This document shows, piece after piece, positions 46,382 to 55,507 of a stretch of 64,000 nucleotides of DNA. The DNA is from Borrelia persica No12. GTDB lineage: Bacteria; Spirochaetota; Spirochaetia; Borreliales; Borreliaceae. Numbering within the stretch: the stretch's first letter is position 1; every line of letters starts with the position of its first letter. The stretch is from contig NZ_AYOT01000223.1 in the NCBI RefSeq assembly GCF_000500045.1, positions 124,001-188,000 of the forward strand, in the 5' to 3' direction. Made by a program: the position numbers and the translations under genes. The notes under the pieces are model-generated. The model ran no database searches and was not told the DNA's origin. It saw only the letters and a program-made list of their open reading frames with translations.

Positions 46382-47886
46382 TGGAAAAGTGGATAGGTAT
46401 AGATCTTGGAACTACAAATACTGTAGCGTCTTATTTTGATGTTAATTCTAGATTGATATTAAATGATAGAGGTGAGAGAATGACACCTTCTATTGTTTCT
46501 TTTTCAGATTCTGGTGTTATTATTGGTAGTGTTGCCAGGCATCAGATATTAGTAAATCCGGATAAGACTTTTTATAATTTTAAAGTTAATATAGGTACTG
46601 AGGTTGTTTATAAGGTCGATGATCATGTATATAAAGCTGAAGACATTGCTTCTCATTTATTATTAAATATTAAGATGAATGCTGAAAAATTTTTAGGTGA
46701 GCAAGTGAATAATGCTGTTATCACTGTTCCTGCTTATTTTTCTGAAATTCAGAGAAGAGGTGTTGTTAGAGCTGCAAATATTGCAGGATTGCAATGTCGA
46801 GCAATACTTAATGAGCCAACGGCAGCTGCTTTGGCTTATGCATTTGAAAAGCAAATAGAAGGGTTATTCCTTGTATATGATCTTGGTGGTGGGACTTTTG
46901 ATGTTACTCTTTTAGAAAAGCAAAATGATACTTATACTGTCCTTGCAATTAAGGGTGAAAATAGACTTGGCGGGAATGATTTTAATGAGGTTATAGAAAA
47001 ACATGTTTTAGCTAGTTTTAAAGAAGAGTATTCTGATATCAATTTGGATGATATTGTGCTTATTGAACAGGTAAGAGAAAAAGTTGAAGAGGCTAAGAAA
47101 AATTTATCTATTATGGATGAAGTTAATATTGTATTGCCCTTTATTAATGGCAAGCATTTGAATTATAAGCTTACAAGAGATGATTTTAATTTGATGATTG
47201 GGGAGTTTATAGATAAGACTATTAGGCTTACAAATGAATGTATTGCAGATGCGGGTGTTGATCTTAAACGCATTTTAAAGATCCTACTCTCAGGAGGTTC
47301 AACCAGAATCCCTTTAATTAAAGATAAATTAAATGAGGTTTTTCCTGGAATTGAAGTTTTGGATTTTTTAAATCAAGATGAGGTTGTTGCAATTGGTGCG
47401 GGTATTCAGGCTTTTAGTCTTGCAAATAATAATACCCTTATTGATTTTAAAGATGTGACACCTTATTCTCTTGGAATTGAAACTTGTAATGATGGATTTT
47501 TTACATTGATTAAAAAAAATACTTTATTACCAGTTTGCGAAAGACAAATATTTACAACGACGAATGATTATCAAGAGGAAATTGAAATTCATGTGATGCA
47601 GGGTGAATCTAATAAGGCATCCCTAAATTATTCTATAGGTAGATTTTTTTTTGGTAATATACAAAATGCTTTAAAGGGTGTTCCAAAGATAGAGATACTT
47701 TTTAGTTTGGATGAGAGTGGTATTTTAAGTATTGCTGCAAGAGATTTAGATATTAATGTTTCTAAGTCAATTGAAATAAGAATGACAAGTGCTTCTTTTG
47801 ATATTCAAGAAAAGGAAGGTATTCCTGTTTTGTTAGAAGATCTTGAATCTAGAGATGTATTAGACGATGAGATTGAATCATTATAA
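46381..47886 (+). CDS. Hsp70-family chaperone lacking the C-terminal lid
   Basis: 501 residues. Full ATPase domain: IGIDLGTTNTVASYF (about 5-19), EPTAAALAYAFE, VYDLGGGTFDVTLLE and LSGGSTRIPLI; then a substrate-binding beta domain (about 365-470, TPYSLGIETCNDGFFTLIKKN ... GRFFFG ... LDESGILSIAARD). It stops about 25 residues after that, so the helical lid and the EEVD-like tail of DnaK (about 635 aa) are missing. It is a second Hsp70 besides the canonical DnaK, matching BB0264. Translation is coupled to the upstream membrane protein. Confidence 0.92.
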   Translation: MEKWIGIDLGTTNTVASYFDVNSRLILNDRGERMTPSIVSFSDSGVIIGSVARHQILVNPDKTFYNFKVNIGTEVVYKVDDHVYKAEDIASHLLLNIKMNAEKFLGEQVNNAVITVPAYFSEIQRRGVVRAANIAGLQCRAILNEPTAAALAYAFEKQIEGLFLVYDLGGGTFDVTLLEKQNDTYTVLAIKGENRLGGNDFNEVIEKHVLASFKEEYSDINLDDIVLIEQVREKVEEAKKNLSIMDEVNIVLPFINGKHLNYKLTRDDFNLMIGEFIDKTIRLTNECIADAGVDLKRILKILLSGGSTRIPLIKDKLNEVFPGIEVLDFLNQDEVVAIGAGIQAFSLANNNTLIDFKDVTPYSLGIETCNDGFFTLIKKNTLLPVCERQIFTTTNDYQEEIEIHVMQGESNKASLNYSIGRFFFGNIQNALKGVPKIEILFSLDESGILSIAARDLDINVSKSIEIRMTSASFDIQEKEGIPVLLEDLESRDVLDDEIESL

Positions 47887-47925
47887 TAGTATTGGTTTAG
47901 ATATCAATTTTATTATTTGAGCATT

Positions 47926-48429
47926 TTACAGTTGATATATTATTTTACCAATAATATCGTTAATGTTTATAAATCCGTATTCTCTTGAATCAAGAGAAAC
48001 TTTTTTATTCTCTCCTATTACGAGATAATGATCCTTTGGGATGTATATATCTTTTAATTTTTGTAGGTGTTCTTGGTTTATATTAAAGTTTAGATTGTGT
48101 ATGGATATTACATTTTTTTGCAATTTGATAAATTTTTCTCCTGGTATTGCAAAAATTGTTTTAACGGATATTTTTTTTGTTATGGGATCTTTAATCAGCA
48201 CTGTTTCATTTTTTTTAGGTTTGCTCCATAATACAACATATGTTTCTTTGCTTTTTAGTCTAATGCCATAAGCTAATTTATGGTTTATTACCCAATTTTT
48301 ATCTAAAATTTTTGGTAACATTGAAGAACCCTTAACTAAATGAAAAGACAATGACGTTTTAATTATTATTAATAAGAATATGCATGCCAATGCCATAGGT
48401 ATTAGTATCTGTTTGTGGATTTCAAGCAT
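47926..48429 (-). CDS. lepB: Signal peptidase I (LepB family), short form
   Basis: Inner-membrane serine protease that cleaves signal peptides. One N-terminal helix (about 8-30), the catalytic Ser in VKGSSMLPKI (about 33-42), the catalytic Lys in VKTIFAIPGEK (about 90-100), and the GENKKVSLDSREYG box (about 139-152). 167 aa, near the minimum for the family. Borrelia has several LepB copies. Convergent with Hsp70, divergent from the M23/LysM gene. Matches BB0263. Confidence 0.92.
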   Translation of the reverse strand: MLEIHKQILIPMALACIFLLIIIKTSLSFHLVKGSSMLPKILDKNWVINHKLAYGIRLKSKETYVVLWSKPKKNETVLIKDPITKKISVKTIFAIPGEKFIKLQKNVISIHNLNFNINQEHLQKLKDIYIPKDHYLVIGENKKVSLDSREYGFININDIIGKIIYQL

Positions 48430-48460
48430 TATTCAAATTTCCATTTAAATTTTTATTGAA

Positions 48461-48488
48461 TTGAAATTTCTATTGTATAGTGTATAAT
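48461..48488 (+). promoter_or_regulatory. Candidate promoter of the LysM/M23 gene
   Basis: TTGAAA (48461-48466), a 16-bp spacer, and a perfect TATAAT (48483-48488) in the lepB-M23 divergent spacer. It lies only 10 bp before the ATG at 48499, so a transcript from it would be almost leaderless. An alternative -10, TATAGT at 48476-48481, is weaker. Confidence 0.5.
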
Positions 48489-48498
48489 AAGGCATAAT

Positions 48499-49767
48499 AT
48501 GATTATACCAAAAAAAGATCAGAATGTATTTAAAAGAAACAAAAATTTTTTATTTAATAAAGCAATTAAAGGTAATTTTGAATTGAGAGATTTTGGTAAT
48601 ATTCGTAATTTTAATAGAGGGAAACGTAGAAGATGTTTGTGTTTCTTAAATATTTTTACGAGATTTTTTAATCTGTTTAAATTATTATTTATTGCTTTAT
48701 TTTGTAGGATGATTAATATTAATGATTATAAATGTCGATCTTCTTATAGTAAAGTTCAATTTAAAATGGTTAATGCTTATGATGTCGGTTTTTCTTGTGA
48801 TTTAACTTATAATTTTATTTTTAAATTTAATGTTATAGTTTTTATCTTAATATTAATGTTTTATTTAAATATATTTTCGTATTATGGTTCATATGTTTTT
48901 TTAACTAAGTTAAGCTTTCCCAAAGATTATTTTATAGATACTTTTTTGTATTATAGTGATCAAGATTTAAGTCAAATTAATAATTATTTTTTTGGTATAG
49001 ATACTAATAATTATGATTCAACTACTCTCAAAAAACCTTTTGTTTTAAAGGTTGTGGAACATAAAATTAAGCCGGGAGAGACACTTTCTCATATTGCAGC
49101 TAGGTATAATATTACTAGTGAAACTTTGATTTCTTATAATAATATTAAGGATGTAAGAAATATTAAACCCAATATTACTATTAGTGTTCCTAATATGAAA
49201 GGGATTCTTCATACCGTTGAAAAAAATGATTCACTATCATCAATTGCAAAAAAATACAAAATACCTAAAGTAGATATTCTTGATGCTAATAATCTTGATA
49301 ATGAGGTTTTATCTTTGAATCAAAAGTTATTTGTTCCGGGTGGTAGGATGGCTAAAGACTTGCTTAGAAATGCTTTGGGTGAAACTTTTTTGTTTCCAAC
49401 ACGAGGGATTATTACATCAAGTTATGGTTATCGTCCTGATCCTTTTACTAAGACTATTAGTTTTCACAATGGAATTGATATCGCAAATGTTGCTAATACG
49501 CCTATTGTTGCAACAAAGGAAGGTATTGTTGTTACAGTTGGATTTAGTAGTGGAGGATATGGGAAATATATTGTGATCTCTCATAATAATGGCTTTCAAA
49601 CCCTTTATGCTCATTTAGGCTCTTTTGCAGTTAAGGTTGGGCAAAGGGTATCTAGAGGACAAATAATAGGGCGTATGGGAAGTACAGGATACAGTACAGG
49701 CAATCATTTGCATTTTACTCTTTTTAAAGATGGTAAAACTAGTAATCCTATGAAATATCTTAGATAG
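48499..49767 (+). CDS. Membrane-anchored LysM/M23 peptidoglycan endopeptidase
   Basis: 422 residues. A basic N-terminal cytoplasmic segment of about 110 residues, one membrane helix (about 110-130), then two LysM domains (VEHKIKPGETLSHIAARYNI and ILHTVEKNDSLSSIAKKYKI, about 190-285) and a C-terminal M23 domain with zinc ligands in HNGIDIA, YAHLG and NHLHF (about 315-420). Cleaves peptide crosslinks. Ends 2 bp before the convergent gene at 49770. Matches BB0262. Confidence 0.93.
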   Translation: MIIPKKDQNVFKRNKNFLFNKAIKGNFELRDFGNIRNFNRGKRRRCLCFLNIFTRFFNLFKLLFIALFCRMININDYKCRSSYSKVQFKMVNAYDVGFSCDLTYNFIFKFNVIVFILILMFYLNIFSYYGSYVFLTKLSFPKDYFIDTFLYYSDQDLSQINNYFFGIDTNNYDSTTLKKPFVLKVVEHKIKPGETLSHIAARYNITSETLISYNNIKDVRNIKPNITISVPNMKGILHTVEKNDSLSSIAKKYKIPKVDILDANNLDNEVLSLNQKLFVPGGRMAKDLLRNALGETFLFPTRGIITSSYGYRPDPFTKTISFHNGIDIANVANTPIVATKEGIVVTVGFSSGGYGKYIVISHNNGFQTLYAHLGSFAVKVGQRVSRGQIIGRMGSTGYSTGNHLHFTLFKDGKTSNPMKYLR

Positions 49768-49769
49768 TG

Positions 49770-51152
49770 CTATATGTATTTTGATATATCCACTGTTCTC
49801 AGTATTTGCATGAGTTTTTTTCCTTCAACAAGATCAATTAGCCTTCCTTCAATAATTTGTTTAGCCTTTTCAGAAAATGTTGCTGGTGCAATACATAGTC
49901 CTTTGATTTTGCTTTCTTTAGTTTTTGAAATCAGATCTTTTAAAAATAGTTCTCCAAAATTTTTTTGATCTGTTCTTACAAATCTGACTATTAAATTTTC
50001 TTCCCATTGGTTATTTGATAGTTGAAAATTTATATCTATAAATTGTGATGTTATTTCATTTATTTTTTTATCTCTTACTTGGAATTTGTTTTGATATAGT
50101 TTAAGGATAATTTCATTGGCTAGGCTATCGAACTTTTCTTTTGTACTTTTTAGATATATTCTTAGTGCTAAATTTTCATTTAGTCTTTTACTAAATTCTA
50201 GTTTTTCTGCAATTTTTTGATAGTGTGGGTCAATCCTTTCAACTTGAGTAAATGCCTCAGTTGCTTTTTTGTAATTTTCACATTCTATATAAAGTTCTCC
50301 TAGTTTATAAAAAAGCTTAAGAAATATTTTTGTAGGTAAGTCGGGTTTAATTTTCATTATTTCTTTAATATTATTTTCTAATTTTATCAAGTTATGATTT
50401 TTTGAATTGATTTCAGATTCGATTAAAAGAGCTTCATATATCATTCCGTCTTTAGTTTTGATTTTGTTTGCAATCTCAAGTGCAAGTTGATCTTGATTTA
50501 ATTGGGATAGAGAGTGAGCATATGCTAGTAGAGCATTTATGTCATTTTGTATGTACTTTTTTATATTGTTAAATATTCCAACAGCTTTGGTATGATTTCC
50601 CATATAAAAGAGAGTTATTCCGATGTATTTTAGAACTTCACTATTGTTTTTGTCAAATTGATATACCTTTGTAAGGTAGTGAAGTGCTTCTTTGTAATGT
50701 GCATTTTTTAAAAATGCTATTCCAAGATAATAATTTACGTCTACATTATCTTTTTTGAGGCTATATGCTTTTTTGAGAAATCCTAATGCTTCTGAATTAA
50801 AATTTCTCTCAAGGTTATAAAATCCATAACTTAAAAATGCTTTAAGATGGTCTATATTTCGATTTGTAGGGTTTTCTTCGATAAGTTGACATAACTTTCT
50901 TGCATATCTAATTCCATTTTCAAAGTCTTTATTGGTGTAATAATAATCATTTAAAGTTTGTAGGGCACCTATGTCATTTGGATTTGTTTTTAATATACTG
51001 ATAGCCCTTGCATTTAATTTTTTTGCTTTGTGAAATATTTTGTTATGTTTACCTTTTTTTCTTGTTTGTGTATTTAATATTGCAATTTTAAACAGAACAA
51101 ATACTAAACCAGATATTACTGTTGAAGAAAATATTATGAATAATGGCAACAC
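49770..51152 (-). CDS. Membrane-anchored TPR protein
   Basis: 460 residues: N-terminal membrane helix (about 3-25, LFIIFSSTVISGLVFVLFKIAIL), then many TPR-like pairs (e.g. SEALGFLKKAYSLKKDNVDVNYYLGIAFLKNAHYKEALHYLTKVY in two parts, about 120-165; NYKKATEAFTQVERIDPHYQ, about 285-304), and a C-terminal domain ending in a restriction-endonuclease-like segment (about 345-455). Matches BB0261. Function not known; the TPR array suggests scaffolding. Confidence 0.82.
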   Translation of the reverse strand: MLPLFIIFSSTVISGLVFVLFKIAILNTQTRKKGKHNKIFHKAKKLNARAISILKTNPNDIGALQTLNDYYYTNKDFENGIRYARKLCQLIEENPTNRNIDHLKAFLSYGFYNLERNFNSEALGFLKKAYSLKKDNVDVNYYLGIAFLKNAHYKEALHYLTKVYQFDKNNSEVLKYIGITLFYMGNHTKAVGIFNNIKKYIQNDINALLAYAHSLSQLNQDQLALEIANKIKTKDGMIYEALLIESEINSKNHNLIKLENNIKEIMKIKPDLPTKIFLKLFYKLGELYIECENYKKATEAFTQVERIDPHYQKIAEKLEFSKRLNENLALRIYLKSTKEKFDSLANEIILKLYQNKFQVRDKKINEITSQFIDINFQLSNNQWEENLIVRFVRTDQKNFGELFLKDLISKTKESKIKGLCIAPATFSEKAKQIIEGRLIDLVEGKKLMQILRTVDISKYI

Positions 51153-51341
51153 TCTAACTTCTCCTAAAAATCATACTTAGTAATATTATATAAACGATAA
51201 TTACAGTTTTAAATATAATATCGTTTCTTTGAAATAAAAGCCTATTCATAAGTTGAATATGATATTAATTATATTATATTATTGTTATAGTTAATCATAT
51301 ATTAGTTTGTTTTTTATGAAAGAACAAAGAGGTTGGAATTT
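51153..51341. promoter_or_regulatory. Divergent regulatory region with an 8-bp inverted repeat
   Basis: The largest spacer in the window. Minus strand: TTTAAA (51208-51213), 17 bp, TATAAT (51185-51190), about 33 bp before the TPR gene's start. Plus strand: TTGAAT (51253-51258), 16 bp, TATATT (51275-51280) for the tail-anchored gene. AAACGATA at 51192-51199 and its exact complement TATCGTTT at 51219-51226 flank the minus -35 box, as an operator might. No small gene or RNA is evident. Confidence 0.5.
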
Positions 51342-52550
51342 TTGAAAGGTTTTTTAGGTATAAGGCTTTCTAATGATGAATATTTTTCGGTTTTAAGTTT
51401 GAGTGATACTTCTGTAAAGAAGATTGTATTGGGTAAACTTGCAGATGAGACTAATGTAAAATTGGATTTTTATGTTAGTGAATATGAAGATTTTTCTAAT
51501 CTCATTATTATTGGATCTTTTTTCTTAGATGGTCTTGGAAAAGATAACTTGAATGTAAATGTTTATTTTAAAATAGAATCTATGATACTTTATGTTTATG
51601 GTGAGTGTGATGGGATTTCAAATAAAACCAAATTTGATTTGAGTTTAATGAATCTTTCTTTTAAATCAAATGAAGTTGATAGTGATTCTGTAGAAATTGA
51701 TAAATCAAATGATTTGCCTTCTGCTTTTGATGATATGGACAACAAAGAAAATTTTATTAAGAATTTTGATAGTATTGTTGAAGAGAAGCAAGATTATCCT
51801 TTAAATTTAGATAATGTTAATGATCTATCTGATTCTCAAGAGTTACCTTTAAATAAAGATCTTTTAAGTAAAGAGGATGATTTAAATTTATTGCTAGATT
51901 CTTCAAATGTAACTAATGACACAGACGATAATACATTGTTAAGTGAGGTAAGTAAAAGTTTAGATTCTGATTCTAATTTAGGGAATTTAAATTTTGATAT
52001 TGCAAAGGATAAGTTGGAGAATAATATTACTGAAGAAGTTGCACTTGAGCGTGTGCTTGATGAGAATGATAAATATCCTGCAAATCAAAATGTTTCTGAT
52101 TTACAGAATATTTCTATTGATGATACTAATGATGTTTTTGATAATTCTGATCAGAATGATGTAAAATCAGTTAAAGATAAGGGTGATAATTTGGATAGTT
52201 TTAATGTGTATATGCTCCAAAATTCTTATTCTGATGATTCTAGTGTTGAGGATATCATTGAAGATGTTAGTAATAGTTTAGATTATGTTGAATTTGATGA
52301 TGTTGTTTTAAATTCTAGTGAAGATAATTTTACTGCAGATTTTGAAGAGCCTCAATTGGACTCTGATTTAAAGGGAGATCGTATTCAAACTTCTATGCTT
52401 TATTTAAGTCTTGTTTCTCTATTTCTTTTAATATTTTTTTCATTGTTTTTGATTTTTTCTAAAGTATTAAGTCCTAAAAATTTTACTATTTCTTATTGTC
52501 CTTTTTATAGAGAAGAAAAAATTACTGAATGTGAAAAAAATAATGCTTAA
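51342..52550 (+). CDS. Tail-anchored protein with Hsp70 SBD-beta-like head and acidic stalk
   Basis: 402 residues. The first ~105 look like a divergent Hsp70 substrate-binding beta domain: LGIRLSNDEYFSVLSL aligns with LGIETCNDGFFTLIKK of the Hsp70 in this window, and later IGSFFLDGL and VNVYFKIESMILYVYG fit the IG-F-L-G and V-F-I-D-x-G-I-L-x-V pattern. Then comes a long Asp/Ser/Asn-rich stretch (about 110-345), one membrane helix (about 352-378) and a 25-residue tail. The TTG at 51342 (9 bp after AGAGG) is preferred to TTG 51333. Overlaps the SLT gene. Matches BB0260. Confidence 0.72.
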   Translation: MKGFLGIRLSNDEYFSVLSLSDTSVKKIVLGKLADETNVKLDFYVSEYEDFSNLIIIGSFFLDGLGKDNLNVNVYFKIESMILYVYGECDGISNKTKFDLSLMNLSFKSNEVDSDSVEIDKSNDLPSAFDDMDNKENFIKNFDSIVEEKQDYPLNLDNVNDLSDSQELPLNKDLLSKEDDLNLLLDSSNVTNDTDDNTLLSEVSKSLDSDSNLGNLNFDIAKDKLENNITEEVALERVLDENDKYPANQNVSDLQNISIDDTNDVFDNSDQNDVKSVKDKGDNLDSFNVYMLQNSYSDDSSVEDIIEDVSNSLDYVEFDDVVLNSSEDNFTADFEEPQLDSDLKGDRIQTSMLYLSLVSLFLLIFFSLFLIFSKVLSPKNFTISYCPFYREEKITECEKNNA

Positions 52551-54681
52551 CAAAATTGTTTGTTTGTTTTTATTAGGTTTATTGTCTTGTTCATTTGTAA
52601 AAGAGTCTTTAAATAGCAATATAGTTAATAAAAATGTTGATGCTTTTGATTTAAATCATTTAAATTGGTTGTGGAATTTTGACTATGAAGGGCAAAATTT
52701 TGATAAATATTTTGGTATAGATTCAGATTCTTATGTTTATATTGCTTATCTTTTTAAAAAAATAGGATACGATGAAAAGTTTGGTGAATATATGCATAAA
52801 GCAATAAATAATAGTAATAATATTGCATCTCAATTTGCTGGTGTTAAACTGCTTGAATATTATAATTCTAGGAAAGAATATTATGATGCTGAACTTATTG
52901 GTCACAAGCTTTACAAAAAATATAATGATAATAAATTAATTATATTAGAATACTTTAAAAGTCTTTATTGGCAAAAGAAGAATGATGAAGCTCTGTTAGT
53001 TTTAAATAAGCTAGAAAAAATGGATTTTGCTCACTCGCAAGAAAATGAAAATCTTTTATTTAAAGCAGTTCTTAATTTTAATATTTCTAATATTAATACT
53101 TCATTAACTTATTTTAAAAAATTGTTTGAGAATTTGCCAGCAGAGCATTTGCACGTAAGGGCGCATGATTATCTTATTCTTGAAGGAAGATATAATCTTT
53201 TAAATGCAAGTTTTGTAAATCTCGTTAAATTTAAAGCTTTGGTTGCTAATTGTGATTTTCGAGGTGCAATCAATATATTAAATAATGATTTTAAGAGATA
53301 TTATAATAATTTCATTTTTTTAAATGATGTTTATAAGGCTTTTTTAAGTTTAGGTTACATGAACGAAGCATTATCTTTTTTTAGTAGTTTAGATAGTGTT
53401 TATAAAGATTATTATTTGGGCATCATTAATTTGAGATTAAAAAAAGACTTGGGTTTTCTGACTATAGTTAAATATTTAGAGAATACTTCTCTTGAAAATG
53501 AACCTAATAGATTAGATATACTTAATGAAATTTTTAGAAGTCTAATATTTATGAAAAATACAAGAGATTATTTTTCTCAAAACATAGCTAGATTTTATAC
53601 AAGTAAAGATAAAAGTAATCTTGGTTTTATTAAAGCATTGGATGAGTATATCTTAGAGGCTGTACAACTTGGAGATTATGATAATTTATATTTGCTTTAT
53701 TATAATGGTCAAGATATTATTGATAATGCTGTCTTATCAAGACTTGCTTTTATTAATGCAAGGCTCATGCATCATAAATTTGTTAAATCTAAATCAAAAG
53801 ATGAATATGGGGAGCTTTTGCGTTCTGCTATTAAATATAATCAAATATCTTATGCGTCGTTTATGAGTAAGTATTTGCTTGATCAAAGTATTAATGATCT
53901 TTTTAAAAATGATTTGGGTGTGAATTATAATCAGTCTGATTATGAGAGGTTTTTGGAAGGATTTTTTAAATTTAATTTGCATGCTTATGTTAGTATGTTT
54001 GTTGCCAATGATTTTAAGAATGGTTATAGATTTTCTCCTAATTTTTACCGTAATCTTTATGATGAATTTGTGAAGCATGAGTATTATTATGAATCTATAC
54101 TTGCTATTAATTACCTTGTAAAGCAAGATTTGTCAGTTTTAAATCAAGATGATTATAAACGTCTCTATCCGTGTTTATATAATACTTTAATTAAATATTG
54201 GTCAAAAAAAAGAGACCTTGAATCTAGTCTTGTATTTTCTTTAATAAAGGCTGAGAGTAGTTTTAAGGAAGATGCTGTATCTAAACCTGGTGCTATTGGA
54301 CTTATGCAAATTATGCCTTCAACATCTGCTGATATATCTAGGGAAATTAAATATTATAAATATTATCCTTATGATTTGAAACACCCAAAAGATAATATTA
54401 TCATAGGGACTTATTATTTGCGTAAAAGAATAGACATGTTAGAAGACGTGTATAAAGCTCTTGCATCTTATAATGGTGGTATTGGAAATGTGCGAAAATG
54501 GGAAAAAGAGTATGGGCATTTACCTAAAGAAATTTTTATTGAAGCTATTCCTTTTGGACAAACCAGAAATTACATTAAGAAAATATTGGTTTATTCTATA
54601 TTGTATGATGCTTTATATGACAAGAAAGGAATGGATTTTATTATAGAGTATATTATGGGTAAATTCCCTAAGCATTTTTAG
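52531..54681 (+). CDS. slt: Soluble lytic transglycosylase-type lipoprotein (SLT domain)
   Basis: 716 residues. Lipoprotein signal (FLLGLLSCSF, Cys about 20), a helical superhelix of about 550 residues as in Slt70, and a C-terminal SLT domain: SLIKAESSFKEDAVSKPGAIGLMQIMPST (catalytic Glu in AESSF, about 570-600), PKDNIIIGTYYLRKR, LASYNGGIGNVRKW. Cleaves glycan chains. GTG at 52531 or ATG at 52543 as start, both inside the upstream gene. Matches BB0259. Confidence 0.93.
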   Translation: MKKIMLNKIVCLFLLGLLSCSFVKESLNSNIVNKNVDAFDLNHLNWLWNFDYEGQNFDKYFGIDSDSYVYIAYLFKKIGYDEKFGEYMHKAINNSNNIASQFAGVKLLEYYNSRKEYYDAELIGHKLYKKYNDNKLIILEYFKSLYWQKKNDEALLVLNKLEKMDFAHSQENENLLFKAVLNFNISNINTSLTYFKKLFENLPAEHLHVRAHDYLILEGRYNLLNASFVNLVKFKALVANCDFRGAINILNNDFKRYYNNFIFLNDVYKAFLSLGYMNEALSFFSSLDSVYKDYYLGIINLRLKKDLGFLTIVKYLENTSLENEPNRLDILNEIFRSLIFMKNTRDYFSQNIARFYTSKDKSNLGFIKALDEYILEAVQLGDYDNLYLLYYNGQDIIDNAVLSRLAFINARLMHHKFVKSKSKDEYGELLRSAIKYNQISYASFMSKYLLDQSINDLFKNDLGVNYNQSDYERFLEGFFKFNLHAYVSMFVANDFKNGYRFSPNFYRNLYDEFVKHEYYYESILAINYLVKQDLSVLNQDDYKRLYPCLYNTLIKYWSKKRDLESSLVFSLIKAESSFKEDAVSKPGAIGLMQIMPSTSADISREIKYYKYYPYDLKHPKDNIIIGTYYLRKRIDMLEDVYKALASYNGGIGNVRKWEKEYGHLPKEIFIEAIPFGQTRNYIKKILVYSILYDALYDKKGMDFIIEYIMGKFPKHF

Positions 54682-54694
54682 GTTGTGAAGCTGG

Positions 54695-55501
54695 ATGGAA
54701 AATATCTTAAGAGTTATTATTTTAGGTTTTGTTCAAGGAATTTCTGAATTTTTGCCTATATCTAGTTCGGGGCATTTGTTACTTTTAAAAAAATTTATGC
54801 ATATTGATCTTCCCATTGTCTTTGATATCTATTTACATTTTGCAACAGTTTTAGTTGTAATAATTTATTATCGAAGACGAATATTAGAGCTTGCAATAGT
54901 TTTTATTAAATTTGTTTTAAGAAAACCAAAAATGACAGAATTAGATTTTGCAAAGTTGAGGTTAATATTACTTATATTAATAATCACTTTTTTTACAGCA
55001 TTGATTGGAATTTTTATAGAAAAATTTAAAGAATTATTTACTTTTGAGTTAGTTTTAGTTAATTTTATTATAACGAGTGTTTTATTGTTTTTACTTGAAT
55101 TTAAAGTTAGAAATTTTAATTTTAAAAAAAATATTGCCTTTGCAGGATTGTTTATTGGGATTATGCAGGGAATTGGAACAATGCCAGGTATTTCTCGTTC
55201 AGGAATTACAATTTTTGCTTCGATTTTACTTGGATTTAGTAGGTCAGAATCACTTGAAATTTCGTTTTTATCTTTAATTCCCATTGTTTTTGGAAGTTTA
55301 CTTTTAAAGTATGATGAATTGTTTAAGTCGGATATGGTTTTTAATATTTTTGAAATAAATTTGGGAGCAATTTTTGCTTTTATATGTGGTATGGTTTCAA
55401 TTAGTTTGTTTGTTAAGATGCTTAAGAATAGTAGATTGTATTATTTTTCGATTTATTTAATTATAATTGTAAATTTAACTTATTTCCTTGTTTATTTTTA
55501 G
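54695..55501 (+). CDS. uppP: Undecaprenyl-diphosphatase UppP (BacA)
   Basis: Recycles undecaprenyl diphosphate at the inner membrane. The two diagnostic motifs are present: [22 protein letters not shown] (about 11-32) and [19 protein letters not shown] (about 154-172). About eight helices, 268 aa. Between slt and ftsK. Matches BB0258. Confidence 0.96.
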   Translation: MENILRVIILGFVQGISEFLPISSSGHLLLLKKFMHIDLPIVFDIYLHFATVLVVIIYYRRRILELAIVFIKFVLRKPKMTELDFAKLRLILLILIITFFTALIGIFIEKFKELFTFELVLVNFIITSVLLFLLEFKVRNFNFKKNIAFAGLFIGIMQGIGTMPGISRSGITIFASILLGFSRSESLEISFLSLIPIVFGSLLLKYDELFKSDMVFNIFEINLGAIFAFICGMVSISLFVKMLKNSRLYYFSIYLIIIVNLTYFLVYF

Positions 55502-55507
55502 TATAGT

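Noticed and set aside
47887-47925. Terminator hairpin after the Hsp70 gene
   Set aside because: Only a 5-bp stem with a wobble pair (ATTGG/TCAAT) before a T-rich stretch; too weak to call.
54868-55284. Open frame of 138 codons on the minus strand inside uppP
   Set aside because: It is opposite to a clear UppP gene, has a composition that mirrors it and no family features; a shadow of AT-rich coding DNA.
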